NCBI GenBank assembly: GCA_003013855.2
Contig: ML058466.1
Span: 620,001 to 684,000, forward strand
Source: Liriodendron chinense
Taxonomy: Eukaryota > Streptophyta > Magnoliopsida > Magnoliales > Magnoliaceae
Length of the DNA: 64,000 bases
Reading direction: 5' to 3'
The translations under genes were made by a program, and so were the position numbers. Shown in pieces: positions 43,871-54,905 of the stretch; the first letter of the stretch is position 1, and each line of letters begins with the position of its first letter. The notes beneath the pieces are model-generated. The model was not told the origin of the DNA, ran no database searches, and saw only the letters and a program-made list of their open reading frames with translations.

Positions 43871-43992
43871 AAGCTGCGTAAAAGCTGGCCATCATAAATG
43901 CAGAATCATGTTAAATGAATCATACGTGATTCTCTCCCAGCAGTCAACTACGCATATAAACAAAACCCTTGACATAGTTCCTCAACGCCAAG

Positions 43993-44007
43993 GGTTTGGG
44001 GGGCACT
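43993..44007 (+). other. Polypurine tract of Tat element 1
   Basis: ggtttggggggcact lies immediately before the 3' LTR start; plus-strand primer. Confidence 0.8.
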
Positions 44008-44733
44008 TGTTGTAGACAAATTTGGCTTTAAAGAGAAGTGAGGAATTACGGTCGCATCTCTAAAATGCGACCAGCCAGGCTCGTGCTCGACGAAAGGGGT
44101 CGCATATAAAAAATGCCACCAGCCCGGCTTGTGCTTGATAAAAGGGGTCGCATATAAAAAATGCGACCAGCCCGGCTCGTGCTCGACGAAAGCGGTCGCA
44201 TCTCCAAAATGCGACCACCCCGGTTCGTGCTCAATGAAAGGGGTCGCATCTCCAAAATGCGACCAGCTCGGCTCGTGATCGTCAAAGGGGTCGTACCCAG
44301 AATGCGAGCACTCTTGATATGAACAGCTCTCGACATATGAGCGGTCGTGGTTTCTGGTCTCGGGCATGGATGGCCCTCATCTCATAGTACCAGCAGCCCG
44401 TACAGGCCGATTTCGGTTTATATCTATTTATAGTTCCGAATATCTAGAGACGTAATCAGCTAGACATCTAGAATGTTTTGACTACTTCCTTATCTAAGGA
44501 TTAACAAGATAAGCTTCTTATCCCATGAAATCAGTACTAATCTTAACAGCTTGCGTAGCAGGTTGGACCATTTAGATCTGTATAAATAGATATCTAACTT
44601 AGGCATCAGAGGGCCAACGGCTGGACGCCGGCCACCCTTAATTACTTTCTGTCTCTTTTTAGGTTCAAGGAGGAAATCGCTGGGGGAGAAGGTGAACGTC
44701 TTGAGGATCCTGTTACAAAATTTGACGTAAACA
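44008..44733 (+). repeat. 3' LTR of Tat element 1
   Basis: It is 726 bp and the same family as 35434-36219, with the six-unit hairpin array and the same ends. TSD TACGC follows at 44734-44738. Confidence 0.93.
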
Positions 44734-44738
44734 TACGC

Positions 44739-44868
44739 CATTCAAGAGTAGCTCACACTTGCTCTATCAAAGTTACCCACTCTAATTCCAATTGAAAATT
44801 GAGTATCAGGAATGGGTGCTCTCTTAGAGTTGCTCAATCAGAGTTACTTGGCTCTGATACCAATTGAA
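44739..44868 (-). other. Leader and primer-binding site of the outer element
   Basis: The minus strand reads TGGTATCAGAGCC a few bases after the LTR end (about 44848-44860), the tRNA-Met-type primer-binding site. It fixes the adjacent LTR as the 5' copy and the element as minus-strand. Confidence 0.8.
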
Positions 44869-45565
44869 ATTGCACCTACTGCTCATATTAAGGTGTTATG
44901 CGTGGAAGCTTGGTAGAGCTATTAGGAATAATAGCTAAGTCTTGAAGAAGGGTGGGGGTGAATAAGACCACTTAAAATCTTTTCTCCTACTTAAATAATT
45001 TACCAATTACATGCATATTAGGCTAAGGGCACAAGCACATAGATTGCAAATTACTCAACTAATAGAGCAACTAATTTATGTGCACAATATAGGCTATAAA
45101 TGATTCAGCATGATGTGTTAGTAGTCTATATGAGATACTTAGCTTGTGTGTGCTTGTGCAAATCATATAAAGCCTAGCATACAATTCTAATAATGCATTC
45201 ATATCAATTCAAACAATTAAACTCATAAGTATACATATAAATTAAATGTGTAAAGATACAATCACAAACACAAGCATGTATAGTGGTTCGGTTTCCTTAC
45301 TCCACTTCCGACTTCCACACTCTTCCCTCGAGTGCACCAAATTTCATTATCTCAGAGATTTTAAATTACGTTGACCTCTCAACCTTTACAATTGGTTTTC
45401 CATAAGCTAATCAACAGCCTCGATCTAATTTAATGATCGACTCCTTAAAAAATGTAGTTGGTTTTATATCGGCTAACCAATAACCACTAGCGGTCCAAAT
45501 CCAAGGCCCTACGTACACTCCCGCCAGAGGATCTTTGTAGAGACTAACACGTACTCACCCATGTC
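44869..45565 (-). repeat. 5' LTR of the outer element, part 1
   Basis: Matches 32654-33245 of the 3' LTR plus an additional block. It breaks at gtactcacccatgtc and continues at 49743. Confidence 0.85.
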
Positions 45566-46008
45566 TAGCGAGCCTTGACCGCGACCCTATTTTAGTACCG
45601 CATCAACCCGAGACCTATACCCCGGCGACCGCGTAGGCGCTGCGATTCCAACGCCGCGCGGCACGCCCCATTGCGATACCCGGTGTGAAAGTTATGATCT
45701 ATCGCGTAATCTGAGGTGGGCCGCGCAACGTGCGTGTGTCGTGGGCCCCACTTACACAAATTCCAAGATATGTCACATCAATCAAATCCATCACCATCAT
45801 TCTCACCTACACCTATCCCATACCCCTACCCTACACACCCCATACCCCCATCCCTCTCTCTCCTCCCAAAGTCAACTATAGCCCATACCCGCCATCCCTC
45901 TCTCCCATGCACCATCATCACCACACCATCACCTCATGATTTCCTCTCTCTCCCCCCCCCATACAAGTCCATACGTAGGGGGAGAGAAGAGTTCATTTTG
46001 CAAAAGAG

Positions 46009-46130
46009 ATTTGAGAGAGAGAGGAGAGAGAAAGAGAGAAAGAGATTTGAGAAAGGAGAGAGAGAGAGAGAGAGATTTGAGAGATTTAAGAGAAGTAGAG
46101 AGAGGTTAGAGAGATTGAGGGTGTAGATCT
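46009..46130 (+). repeat. Purine (GA)-rich microsatellite
   Basis: Imperfect GA/GAGA tract with gatttgaga units, the counterpart of the CT tract at 205-300. Confidence 0.85.
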
Positions 46131-46259
46131 TTGCTTGGAGGGCCCCAACCATCATCCGGACCGTCCGGATCGTCCGATCATCAACTTGATTCAATCCAAC
46201 CGTCCATTATTTGAGGTGAGTGCAAGGGGTACATAAATCCCCCATTTTCTTCTTTCCCT

Positions 46260-48250
46260 TCATTTTTCCTTTTCTTTTGGGCCCACCTGATGGTGGACAA
46301 CCTGATGGATGGATTGGATCATCCATGAATGGGCCCCACTTTGTAATAATAATAATAATAATAATAATAATGATAATAAAATAAAAAAAAAAAAAGAAAG
46401 AGAGAGAGGACTGCCGCTGGACAGCCAGCGTCCAGGGGACGCTGCTGCCCAGCAAGGGCAGCCGGTCGACCAGTCCCCCACACGTGGGACCCACCTTGAT
46501 GAATGTATTAGATCCATGCCGTCCGTCTGTTTCTCCAGCCCATTTTAGGGCTGGGCGCCAAACATGAAGAAGATCCAGATCTCAGGTGGACCACACCATA
46601 GAAAACAGTGGGGCTGATGAAGCCTACTGTCGGAGTTTCTTGGGCCCACCGTGATGTTTGTGGACCATATTACCTGCCCAATATTGGGCTTGTTAGGACC
46701 CCAATGAGCTGGGGGACATGATGAACGGGGTGGATCGTCCCTAAGTGGGCCCCACTCGATATGAACACAGAAAAAAGGAAAAAAAAAAATATATCAAAAG
46801 TGCACTGGACGTCCAACGTCTGGACGTTCTGACGCTGGAACGTCCAGCGTCACCTTGGACGTTGTAAGGGGTCCCACTCGTGGGACCCACCTTGATGTTT
46901 GTGTTCCATCCACGCCGTCCATCGGTTTTCCCAGATCATTTTAGGGCCAGGGCCCAAAGATGAGCTAGATCCAAATCTTCAGTGGACCGCACCGCTTGAA
47001 ATAGTGGGAATAAGGATTCCTACTGTCAGAATCTCTTGGCCCACCTTAGCATTTCTAAATTGATTTCCATACCCCATATTGGGCTTGTTGGGTCCCCCAT
47101 GAGATGGGGAACCTGATGAACGGAGTGGATCAGACCCATGTGGGCCCCACTTGATATGAATACAAAAAAAAAAAAAGAAAGAAAGAAGATAAGGAGGAGT
47201 CAGCGTCGCTGACGCTGACGCTGGGCGTACCAGCGTCCTGGCACGCTGGCTCGGCCAGCAGTGGCCCACTTGTGGGTCCGACCATGATGCATGTGCTGTA
47301 CCCACACCGTCCATCCAGTTGGGGAGATCATTTTAGGGCATGACCCCAATAATGAGTCAGATCCAAGTCCAGAGGGGGCCCCACCACAGAAAACAGTAGG
47401 GGCAGTAGGCCCTACCGTTTAAACCTTCTCAAGGCCCGCCGTGATGTTTATTTGAGATCCAACCTGTTCATAAGTTCACATAGACATGGAGGGAGGAAAA
47501 ACAAAAAGATCAGCTTGACCGAGAACTTCTGTGGGCCCCACTTATTAAATAAATAAAAATATATATATATATATGTAAAAAATATATATATATATATATA
47601 ATAAATAATGCTGCTGCTGGACAGACAGCGTCCAGGGGACGCTGCTGCCCAGCAGCCTGTCTGAATGGGCATTGGCAATGGGCCCCACTCGTTGGGCCCA
47701 CCTAGAATGTATGTGCTGTACCTATCCCGTCCATATGTTTTTCCAGCTCATTTTAGTGGGCTATGCCACGGGTCAACGGTGGGAATAATGATCTCTACCG
47801 TTGAAACCTTCCCAGCCCTACAGTGATGTTTAATTGTCATCCAACCTATTTTATAAGTGGCCGAGCCCAAAAATCTTAAGCATATCCAAATGACAAGTGG
47901 GCCATGCCATGGGACAACAGTGGGAATAATAATCTCCACCATTGAAACCTTCCTAGACCCAAAATGATGTTTATTTGTCACCCAACCTATCCATAAGTGG
48001 CTGGGCCCAAAATTTAAGCATATCTTAATGTCAAGTGGACCATACTTCAGTGGAAATAATGATTTCCAACATTGAAACCTTTCTAGGTTCTACAGTGATG
48101 TTTATTTGCCATCCAATCGGTTCATAAGATCACATGGATATGTATGAAGGAGAAAACACAAATATCTGCTTGATTCAAACTTATTGGGATCAGTTGGGTA
48201 CCACGCTGCCCAGCAGGTGGCCCACCCTATGGGTCCCAACGTGATGTATC
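46260..48250 (+). repeat. Tandem array of ~400-bp family A-like units with GC hairpins
   Basis: Each unit has gggccccact, an A-rich tract, a GC-rich self-complementary block of cagcgtc/gacgctg words, then a tgggaccca...ccgtcc...ccattttagggc block and cctactgtc. Hairpin blocks start near 46411, 46803, 47199 and 47611 (spacing 392, 396, 412). A more diverged part follows to 48250, with two shorter direct repeats of 'acagtgggaataat' type near 47780, 47920 and 48050. Confidence 0.75.
46339..46378 (+). repeat. (AAT)n microsatellite
   Basis: About 11 AAT units followed by an A-rich run. Confidence 0.9.
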
Positions 48251-49742
48251 TATTAGCTCCACCATGATGTATCTGTTTTATTCATGTTGCCTATCTTGTA
48301 TGTGCAGGCCCAAGTATGGGGCCGATGTAGTCTTAAGTGGGCTATACCACGAAGACCTTTACATTTCCAATGGGATCCACAGTTCGGGTCCCACTCTCTG
48401 TATATATATATTGGGCCATTCAAGGCCAACAGTACATGATATGTCTGGTAATATTCTAGTATACTTAGCTGGATAGGTCACACTGATAATATGCTTAGTG
48501 TAATGAATATCATACCCATTCATTTGTACATACGCATCATATGTATGCCTGACTGTGGACGATGTCGATCATAGCATATGCCTTACAGCTTGAGATACTT
48601 AGGGGACCCGTATGAGATAGGGTCACCCTACATGATCGCGCGGTATGCGCAGGTTTGGTGCATGGCTTTAATAGTGTGACTCACGCATCTCGCATTATAC
48701 ATGTCATGATCAGATTCTCACCCCAGCGGCATCGGGGTTTTGACCACCACAGTCACATCGTGGATGGTAGGAATGGACACCGGAAATATGTTCTAGCACT
48801 TGGGCGCCAAAGATGTCCTTGGGTGAAAGTCCCTAAACCCTGTGGTACCAGTAGGATGCTCCAATGTCTAGACCGAGTGGATTTATGAGAGCATGAGGGC
48901 CAAATACCAGTAGGCCGCGTCTCCCACTGTGTCGGGGTCGGTTGGAAGGGGGTGTGACCTTACCCGCCCGGGTGCAGAGGGCTATATACTAGGTTGAGTT
49001 TGACCAGCTCGTGAATGGGTTCGCTATCGACGAGCCGGGTGAATTATCTTATATGTCATTGACGAGGCGGATAGTGAGGTCTCTTCCACTCGCTTGGTTA
49101 TGCGCGCGATGGGCGGCAACCAATGTCTGGAGTGTACTAGACCCCGGTGATGTCCCAGTTGTAAACCGTATGATATATGACAGTTGAGGATTGACATGCG
49201 CACATGGCATCATTAGCATATGACACTCGGCCACATAGGCCCATTGCATTGCATAGCCTCGAGATGGCTAATGACATTCATAGACTTGGTAGTGTAGCCT
49301 GCCATCATTTCCGCTTACTCTGATATCTGTATACCTGTCATATGCATTGCGCACACACCACGCACTCTCTAAGCTTCATAGTAAGCTTACGCACGTTGTT
49401 TACGTGCAGGTCATACTATAGCACGACAGCAGTGAGACAGGGGCGCGCATTTGATTTTTCAGCTTTCAGTTATACCTTGTATTTCCTTTTCTACAGCATT
49501 GTACTAAAAAGATTATCTTAGTGGATATGTGATGTGATGCTTTTTGGTTTGGTATACTTATGTTTATGCTCATCTATAAAAAAAAAGATTTTTTTTACCT
49601 TGAAAATCCTCCTTGTGGGATCCCAGGATCGGAACCTGGCGTATGGGAGCTAGGGGCCGAGAATGGGGTACCACGGAGGCTGTTGGCACCGGATTCGGCG
49701 GCCGGGAATTTAGTAAGCCCGGTCCCCGAGTTTGGGGCATGA
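48251..49742. other. Right part of the insertion, no gene
   Basis: Non-repetitive, relatively GC-rich sequence without a credible gene. On the minus strand it begins tcatgccccaaactcgggg. No domain recognised. Confidence 0.5.
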
Positions 49743-50888
49743 CATGTCCGGTGAATACGGCTTGACACCAAAGCGTAGGTCCTAATACAAGAACCTATTC
49801 GAGTTTGGGTTACAAACTCCCACACTCAATCCTACACAAGGAAAGAGTATAAATGGACTCTAAAAATGACCCTTACTAGGTGGTTGGATTGAGCTGTATT
49901 GTCGTTCCTTCTCAAGTTGCGTCTTCTCCCGTGCTTGAATCCACTAATCGTTTCTCTTACGATCATCTTTAGCTCCAACGATCATTCGCCTTACATGAGA
50001 TGCTCCAATCGAGGTGACTAAGGCTAGGGAGTGGGTGAATTCTCTACGACCTAAGGATGTGAGTTGGTTTCATGTTGAGGATTCACCTAAAGGGATGTTT
50101 TAAAGAGTTTAGATAAGGATTTGCATATTGGTTCAAGTCTAATATCTAGAAAATGAAGAGTTCATGCTCGTCTTCATAATTAAGCTTTAAATGCTCATTA
50201 GAGTGGTTAATTACATAAAAGGAGGCATGAAAACTCTTTAGATAGGTGGTTAAGATGAAGGGTAAGAGTGAAGAATCACCTAGGCTTCATTGCACAAAAA
50301 ACCCTCTTAAAAGCACAATGCCTGAATGCCCAATATATAGACTTTAAGTTCCAACGGCTAAAAAAGGGTAGAAAATGGCTAGCTTCGACCTGTCGATACG
50401 AGTTTTGACCTGTCAAAATATTGAGTGGTACAGGGTATTTCTTACTGTCAAGATTTTTCCAGTTTCGACCTGTTGACCCTCATTTTTGACCTGTCAAAAT
50501 TGACCTTTGACCTGTCAACAGTAATTTTGACCTATCTAACAAGGTCGTCGCCAGCACACAAATTTAAGCAATTTTAACAATCTTAGGTCATACGATTTCC
50601 AGTAGCTCTAAACCTCTTTCAAGCCTATCTAAACATGATTAAATAAGGGTCTAAGGCTCGGGTAGATAACTCAAACAAAGATCTACCTATCCAAAATGGA
50701 TCATTTAGAGGCAAAGATGTTTTGGGTCTAATGTTAGGGTCACCAAGACACCTCATTTACCCAATTCTTCATCCTTGATACTTTATATCCCATTGCGTCT
50801 TCGATCTTCAGATTCCAATGGCTCAATCGACTCATTGACACATTGACTCACGTGACTGACAAACAATGCATAAACAAATGCACTAACA
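49743..50888 (-). repeat. 5' LTR of the outer element, part 2
   Basis: Resumes the LTR exactly after the interruption (tccggtgaatacgg) and ends atgcactaaca at 50888, the LTR start on the minus strand. It carries the repeated tcgacctgtc motif at 50384-50541. Confidence 0.85.
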
Positions 50889-51135
50889 GAGACATGGCAC
50901 ATGTTCACTTCTAAGAATTTGATCCTTGATTGGGTCTAAATATGGTTAGACATTGGAAAAGAATAAGTCTACCAAAATCTCTTCATACTGATGTTATTGT
51001 TAGGACAAATCCTAGGTGAATGGGTGATGAAGAATCCATTCATCTGCAAGGCCCTAAAATCGAGCAGAGGGCTCATGTAAATTATCCCCTTAATCGTTTG
51101 AAATTCTATAAAAAAATGTCATAAAGATGTTAAAT
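50889..51135. other. Short spacer, nothing recognised
   Basis: Between the outer element and the Athila LTR. A short frame near 51020 lacks a recognisable domain. Confidence 0.4.
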
Positions 51136-52426
51136 TGTTGGACTCTGAATTGTGCATATTCTAACTCCATTTCATCACTCATTGTGCATGATTTCTATGT
51201 TTAAAGACCTATCTAATGCATGACTTTGTGATTGTAGGAATGAGAGAGGTACTTCACCAATATGATGTTAAAATGGTTACTTTACATGCATTGAAGATCA
51301 ATAAAACAAGTGCCAAGAGGGAGAAGAGAGATGTAAGAGAGTAGAGAACGAAGAAAGAAAAAACCAGAAAAAAGTGGGTCCGATCGGTCGACCAAAGGAC
51401 TGACCAGTCGGCCCTCTTTTTGCCCACCTATGGAGCTCTTTGGACCAAGACCAGATAGGTTCGACCGGTCATGACCGATCCGCAACATGCAAAATCCAAA
51501 AATTTATATTTTCTGCTCCGAATTCTGCTGCGCAATTGCATAACTTTTTACGCAATTCCAGAACTTTTTATGGTGGTGGTGCATGAATGCTATAAAAGGA
51601 CACCTCTAGGTTCGTCTAAAGGCATCATAGAAGGATTGTGAGGTCTATGAAGGTGGAGATGATCGTCGTGGAGCGTCTGCAACTCCTCCAACTGAGTTAT
51701 TTATTTATTTATTTATAGTTTTCTATGCTTTTAAGTAGTTTTTCTTTTGTTTCTAGTTTAAGTATGATAATGCTTGGCTAGAACCTCTTAGCTAGGGCTA
51801 AGAGGTGAAGTTGTAGTTAGTTTCAATGCTTAATTTATTTATTTAAGTACAATTTACTTAAAGTTTAGATTTTCAAGTTTTAGTTTGAATAAAGTTAGTA
51901 TTTTTAGATGAATTATGGGAGTTTGTGTACTCCAGACATGAGTTCCTTGCAATTCTCTGAGAATTTTATGTTGGTTTGATTAGAATAAAATTGTAGTAAC
52001 CCTATGGCATGTCATAATCTCTTGGTATGGTTGTTACTTCGAAGGCTACAAGTTTGAGTTCTATATGCTTCATTAGAACTAGAAATTTGATTTCCAGGTT
52101 TAACTGGGGACTGTTTGTGATTGAATGTAATATCTTTCAATTAGATGAGAGATAGAACTTTGATTCTAATTGTGTTTATGCTTGGATGAATGGATTGGCA
52201 TTGGACTACTACAAGTGGATCCTCAAAGCTCTTGTTTCTCTTTAAATCTCAAATTTCTCTACTTAGTTTACTATTTCTACTTAGTTCCAAAACACCGAAT
52301 TTTCTGAACTTCTAGATTGAAGTTATTAGAATAGTTTGAATTGAGTTTACCTTTTCCCTGTGGATCAACCTTGGTCTCACCGAGATTATTATTACATCGC
52401 AGCCTTGCATTTGAGGTGTGCGAAAA
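51136..52426 (+). repeat. Athila 5' LTR
   Basis: It is 1291 bp, starts TGTTGGACTC, and is related to the solo LTR 37956-39404. TATA box at 51591-51598. The end is placed at gcgaaaa by alignment to gcgaaca in the solo copy, so the terminal CA is mutated to AA. Confidence 0.85.
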
Positions 52427-52450
52427 AGTTTTTGACGCCGTTGCCGGGGA
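52427..52450 (+). other. Primer-binding site of the Athila element
   Basis: ttttgacgccgttgccgggg follows the LTR end. Athila elements typically have TTGGCGCCGTTGCCGGGG here; one base of the tRNA-complementary core differs. Confidence 0.75.
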
Positions 52451-52830
52451 AAAAGTTAAACGGTTCTAATTATTCTAGTAGCTATAGAATAGTTTTTAGT
52501 TAGGTAGAATTTACTATTTCCTAGAACTAGTTTTCTTATTTTCTAGAATTAACATTGTTTGTTTTGTTTTGAAGGAATTTTTTCTAGTTCAAGCGCATTG
52601 GGTAATATCCTTCTAACTTAGAACTCATTTTTCAATTCAATTTTTCTGTTTTATCTAGTTTTCAGATTTTTTTTTTTAGATTTAAATCTTAGTTTTAATT
52701 TAGTTGGGTTTTTGTCCAGTTGGGAATGTGACCACACAAACCGTCTCCAAACTGAGGATGGTTTAGTTTGGCCACTTTCTGTCCAAAGCGAGTTAGAAAA
52801 TATCTGAAACTTTGCGAAAGTTTGGGTAGT

Positions 52831-53715
52831 ATGGATCAAACACTGTTAAGGAATCCTCCCCCTCCTACTCCAACTACAAACGCAAATCAAGAGGGAGTAT
52901 GAGAGAATAAGGTACATACTGCTCCTCCAATGAGAGCATCGAGTGATTACCTACAACCGGCCCATGCTACTACACCTTTATGCATGGTTTTTCCAACCAA
53001 TGTCGGAATGATTGATATTAAACCGAGAGTCATTCAATTCTTACCCAAGTTTCATGAGCTAGATTCCAAGAGCCCATACTTCCATCTTAAAGAGTTTGAT
53101 AAGGTAGTAGCCACTTTGTAATACAATAATGTGACAGCGGATGTGGTTAAATTGACGTTATTTCCTTTCTTTTTGAAAGAAAGAGCTAAAACATGGCTTC
53201 ACCCTCTAAGATCGAGGTCGATTGGGACATGGACTTAGATGATCCGGGAGTTTTTGAAAAAATTCTTCTTGGCTCATAAAACAAATACCTTTCGACGTAC
53301 TATAATGAAATTTTCAGTCAAATAGGGGGAAACTTTTTTTCAAAGTTGGGAGAGATACAAGGACCTCTTGGTTGCTTGTCCACATCATGGCTACAAGATT
53401 TGGCGAATCACAAGCTTCTTCTATGAAGGATTAAACTCGAATATGTGCCAATTCGTATAAATGATGTGTAACGGTGAGTTCATGAGCAAAGATTTAGAGG
53501 ATGCTTGGAGTTACTTGGATATGTTGGCCGAGAATGCCCAATAATGGGATACATCGGACAAAGCTAGTAACCTCAAGCCTCCTCAATAAGAAGAGAAGGG
53601 AGGAATCTTCATCCTTAAGTAGGAAGACGATGGTAATGCAAAGATAGCGAGCCTCACAAGGAAGATAGAGGCTATAGAACTTAGTAAGAGTGGAACTTCC
53701 AACTCCACTGAAGTT
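52831..53715 (+). pseudogene. Athila gag (multiple stops)
   Basis: One readable frame with about seven in-frame stops. It contains the gag blocks IQFLPKFHELDSKSPYFHLKEF, LFPFFLKERAKTWLHPL, GETFFQSWERYKDLLVACPHHGYKIW, ITSFFYEGLNSNMCQFV and LEDAWSYLDMLAENAQ, in Athila order. Most stops are tga or tag/taa at codons one transition away from tgg, cga, caa or cag, which fits methylation-driven decay. Confidence 0.88.
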
Positions 53716-53724
53716 ATTGAGAAC

Positions 53725-54447
53725 TGTTTACGTTAGATTCTGTAACAGGGTCCTCCGAATGTTCACCACCCTTCAAGGCAGTTTCCTCATAAACCTGAAA
53801 AGGCACAAAGGAAAACTATGCGTGGTTGGCGTCCAGTCGTTGGCCCTTTGAAGCTTAAGTTAGATGAGACGTGGTTACAAAGGAAACGAAAGGATTTGAA
53901 GCTCAGAGATTGTGTACCTTCTTATCGATGAAGCCATCCATTTATATAGATCCAAATGACCTACTCAGTTACGTAGGACGTCAAGATTATTGCTGACTTT
54001 CGGGGATAAGGTGTTTGTCCTGTTGATCCTTAAATAAGGGAACGGCCTAACCCAATTAGACATCTGGTCGATTATGTTTTCTGATAGTGATCCCCTGAGA
54101 TCTAGAGCCACGAGCAAAGATAAGCCCATAATCGATCTATACGGGCTGCTGGTACTATAAAGGCGAAGAATGCTTTGATTCGGAAGTAACTACTCGCTCG
54201 CATGTTGAGATGCGACTCCTTTCGGTGACCACGAGCCGAGATGTTCGCATGTTGAGAAAGGGATTCCATATTCTCCTAATATTCGAGCATCGACCATAAG
54301 GGCTTGGTGACTTGATAACTGTGTGCCGTACTTGTCCCATGTGTGAGCCTCGACCAGGTGGGCTCGCAAGTCGAATACTATAATAAGGGTGCTCGCATGT
54401 CTCGAGTCCTCGGGAGATTCTCCGACCATCGCATTTTGACTATAACA
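53725..54447 (-). repeat. 3' LTR of Tat element 2
   Basis: It is 723 bp, TGTTATAG...GTAAACA on the minus strand. Only the R/U5-proximal part resembles element 1's LTR closely (tgtttacg..tctgtaacaggg, ggcgtccagtcgttggcc). The six-unit GGTCGCAT array is absent; in its place, at 54190-54440, are looser repeats (ctcgcatgttgaga, cgagcc). Confidence 0.8.
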
Positions 54448-54464
54448 GATGCCCCCCAAGTCCT
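54448..54464 (-). other. Polypurine tract of Tat element 2
   Basis: The minus strand reads acttggggggcatc immediately before the LTR. Confidence 0.8.
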
Positions 54465-54618
54465 TGCCGCCGAGAAGTCTAAGGGAAGGACTTGCTTACT
54501 GGCATGCATAACCGCCTAATACCTTTATCAGAGATGAAACCGTACATGATTGGGCTGGCATTAATGAGCGCCAGCCTTCCGCAGCTTTTTGGCAGAGAGG
54601 AAATGAAGAGACGCCTGC

Positions 54619-54686
54619 CACGTGTCTATGAATTTAATAGCCATGCCCGTTCGACTGTTGCGCCAAACGGGTGATCGCCACGTGTC
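54619..54686 (+). promoter_or_regulatory. Two G-box motifs upstream of the antisense gene
   Basis: CACGTGTC occurs at 54619-54626 and 54679-54686, about 92 and 32 bp upstream of the TATA box. CACGTG is the core recognised by plant bZIP and bHLH factors and CACGTGTC is ABRE-like. In Tat element 1 both positions read CATGTGTC. Confidence 0.7.
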
Positions 54687-54710
54687 ACTAAATCCTGAGG
54701 AATGATTGCT

Positions 54711-54718
54711 TATAAATA
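54711..54718 (+). promoter_or_regulatory. TATA box of the antisense gene
   Basis: TATAAATA in gcttataaatatacag. It is followed by a pyrimidine-rich leader of about 190 bp and then ATG in ccatggctgg at 54906. The arrangement is kept on the minus strand of element 1. Confidence 0.75.
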
Positions 54719-54905
54719 TACAGAGTCTGCCAAACCTTCGAATTTTCACAGAAGCTTTCGAAAACCCTTCCTCTTTCCTTAGTCTCTCCTGTTGTATCCC
54801 TCTTCCTCCGGTATTTCTAGTATAACTCCGCTTCCTTATTCTTCTTCTATTCCAGAATACTCTTTTCCTCTCTTTCTCTCTCTCTTTTTTTTTTGAAAAA
54901 CTTCC

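Larger units (their letters stand above)
35434..44733 (+). mobile_element. Complete Tat-lineage Ty3/gypsy element
   Basis: It is 9300 bp with LTRs at 35434-36219 and 44008-44733, a TSD of TACGC on both sides, primer-binding site tttggcgccgtctgtggg, and gag, protease, RT, RNase H, a second (archaeal-type) RNase H, integrase and a polypurine tract (ggtttggggggcac). The second RNase H places it in the Tat lineage. It is dead: each main domain has stops or frameshifts, and a solo LTR (37956-39404) lies in the gag-protease region. The antisense gene seen in the second Tat copy is missing here except for its promoter. Confidence 0.93.
45566..49742. mobile_element. 4.18-kb insertion of uncertain class in the 5' LTR
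   Basis: The LTR sequence is interrupted between catgtc (45560-45565) and catgtc (49743-49748). The intact LTR at 33245 shows one copy, so this is a 5-6 bp TSD. Ends: left tagcgagccttgacc, right gtttggggcatga. They are neither TG...CA nor clear inverted repeats. The left 630 bp equal the window's first 728 bp in inverse orientation. The minus-strand start (tcatgccccaaactcgggg) resembles long chromovirus (Del/Tekay-type) LTRs, so a very long solo LTR is one possibility. No coding domain was found. Confidence 0.7.
32654..50888 (-). mobile_element. Nested long-LTR retroelement without coding region (probably copia)
   Basis: Read on the minus strand: 5' LTR (50888 down to 44869, split by an insertion at 45566-49742), primer-binding site, short leader, 3' region, polypurine tract, 3' LTR (34412 down to 32654). 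A Tat element (35434-44733) lies in the interior. Without the insertions the interior is only about 1.15 kb and has no gag or pol, so the element was internally deleted or non-autonomous before the Tat inserted. No matching TSD is seen at the outer ends (tataa against gagac). Confidence 0.8.
51136..53724 (+). mobile_element. Athila-type Ty3/gypsy element, 5' part
   Basis: 5' LTR 51136-52426, primer-binding site tttttgacgccgttgccgg, then a gag region with Athila features, cut at 53724 by a Tat element on the minus strand. The remainder of the element would be beyond the right end of the window. Confidence 0.85.

Noticed and set aside
45560..49748. Mutator-type insertion with a 9-bp duplication
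   Set aside because: Extending the repeat to nine bases needs three mismatches (tgtctagcg against tgtccggtg), and no long terminal inverted repeats are present.
50960..51110. Possible polyprotein tail between outer element and Athila LTR
   Set aside because: A short readable stretch exists but matches no domain that I can name and lacks continuity.
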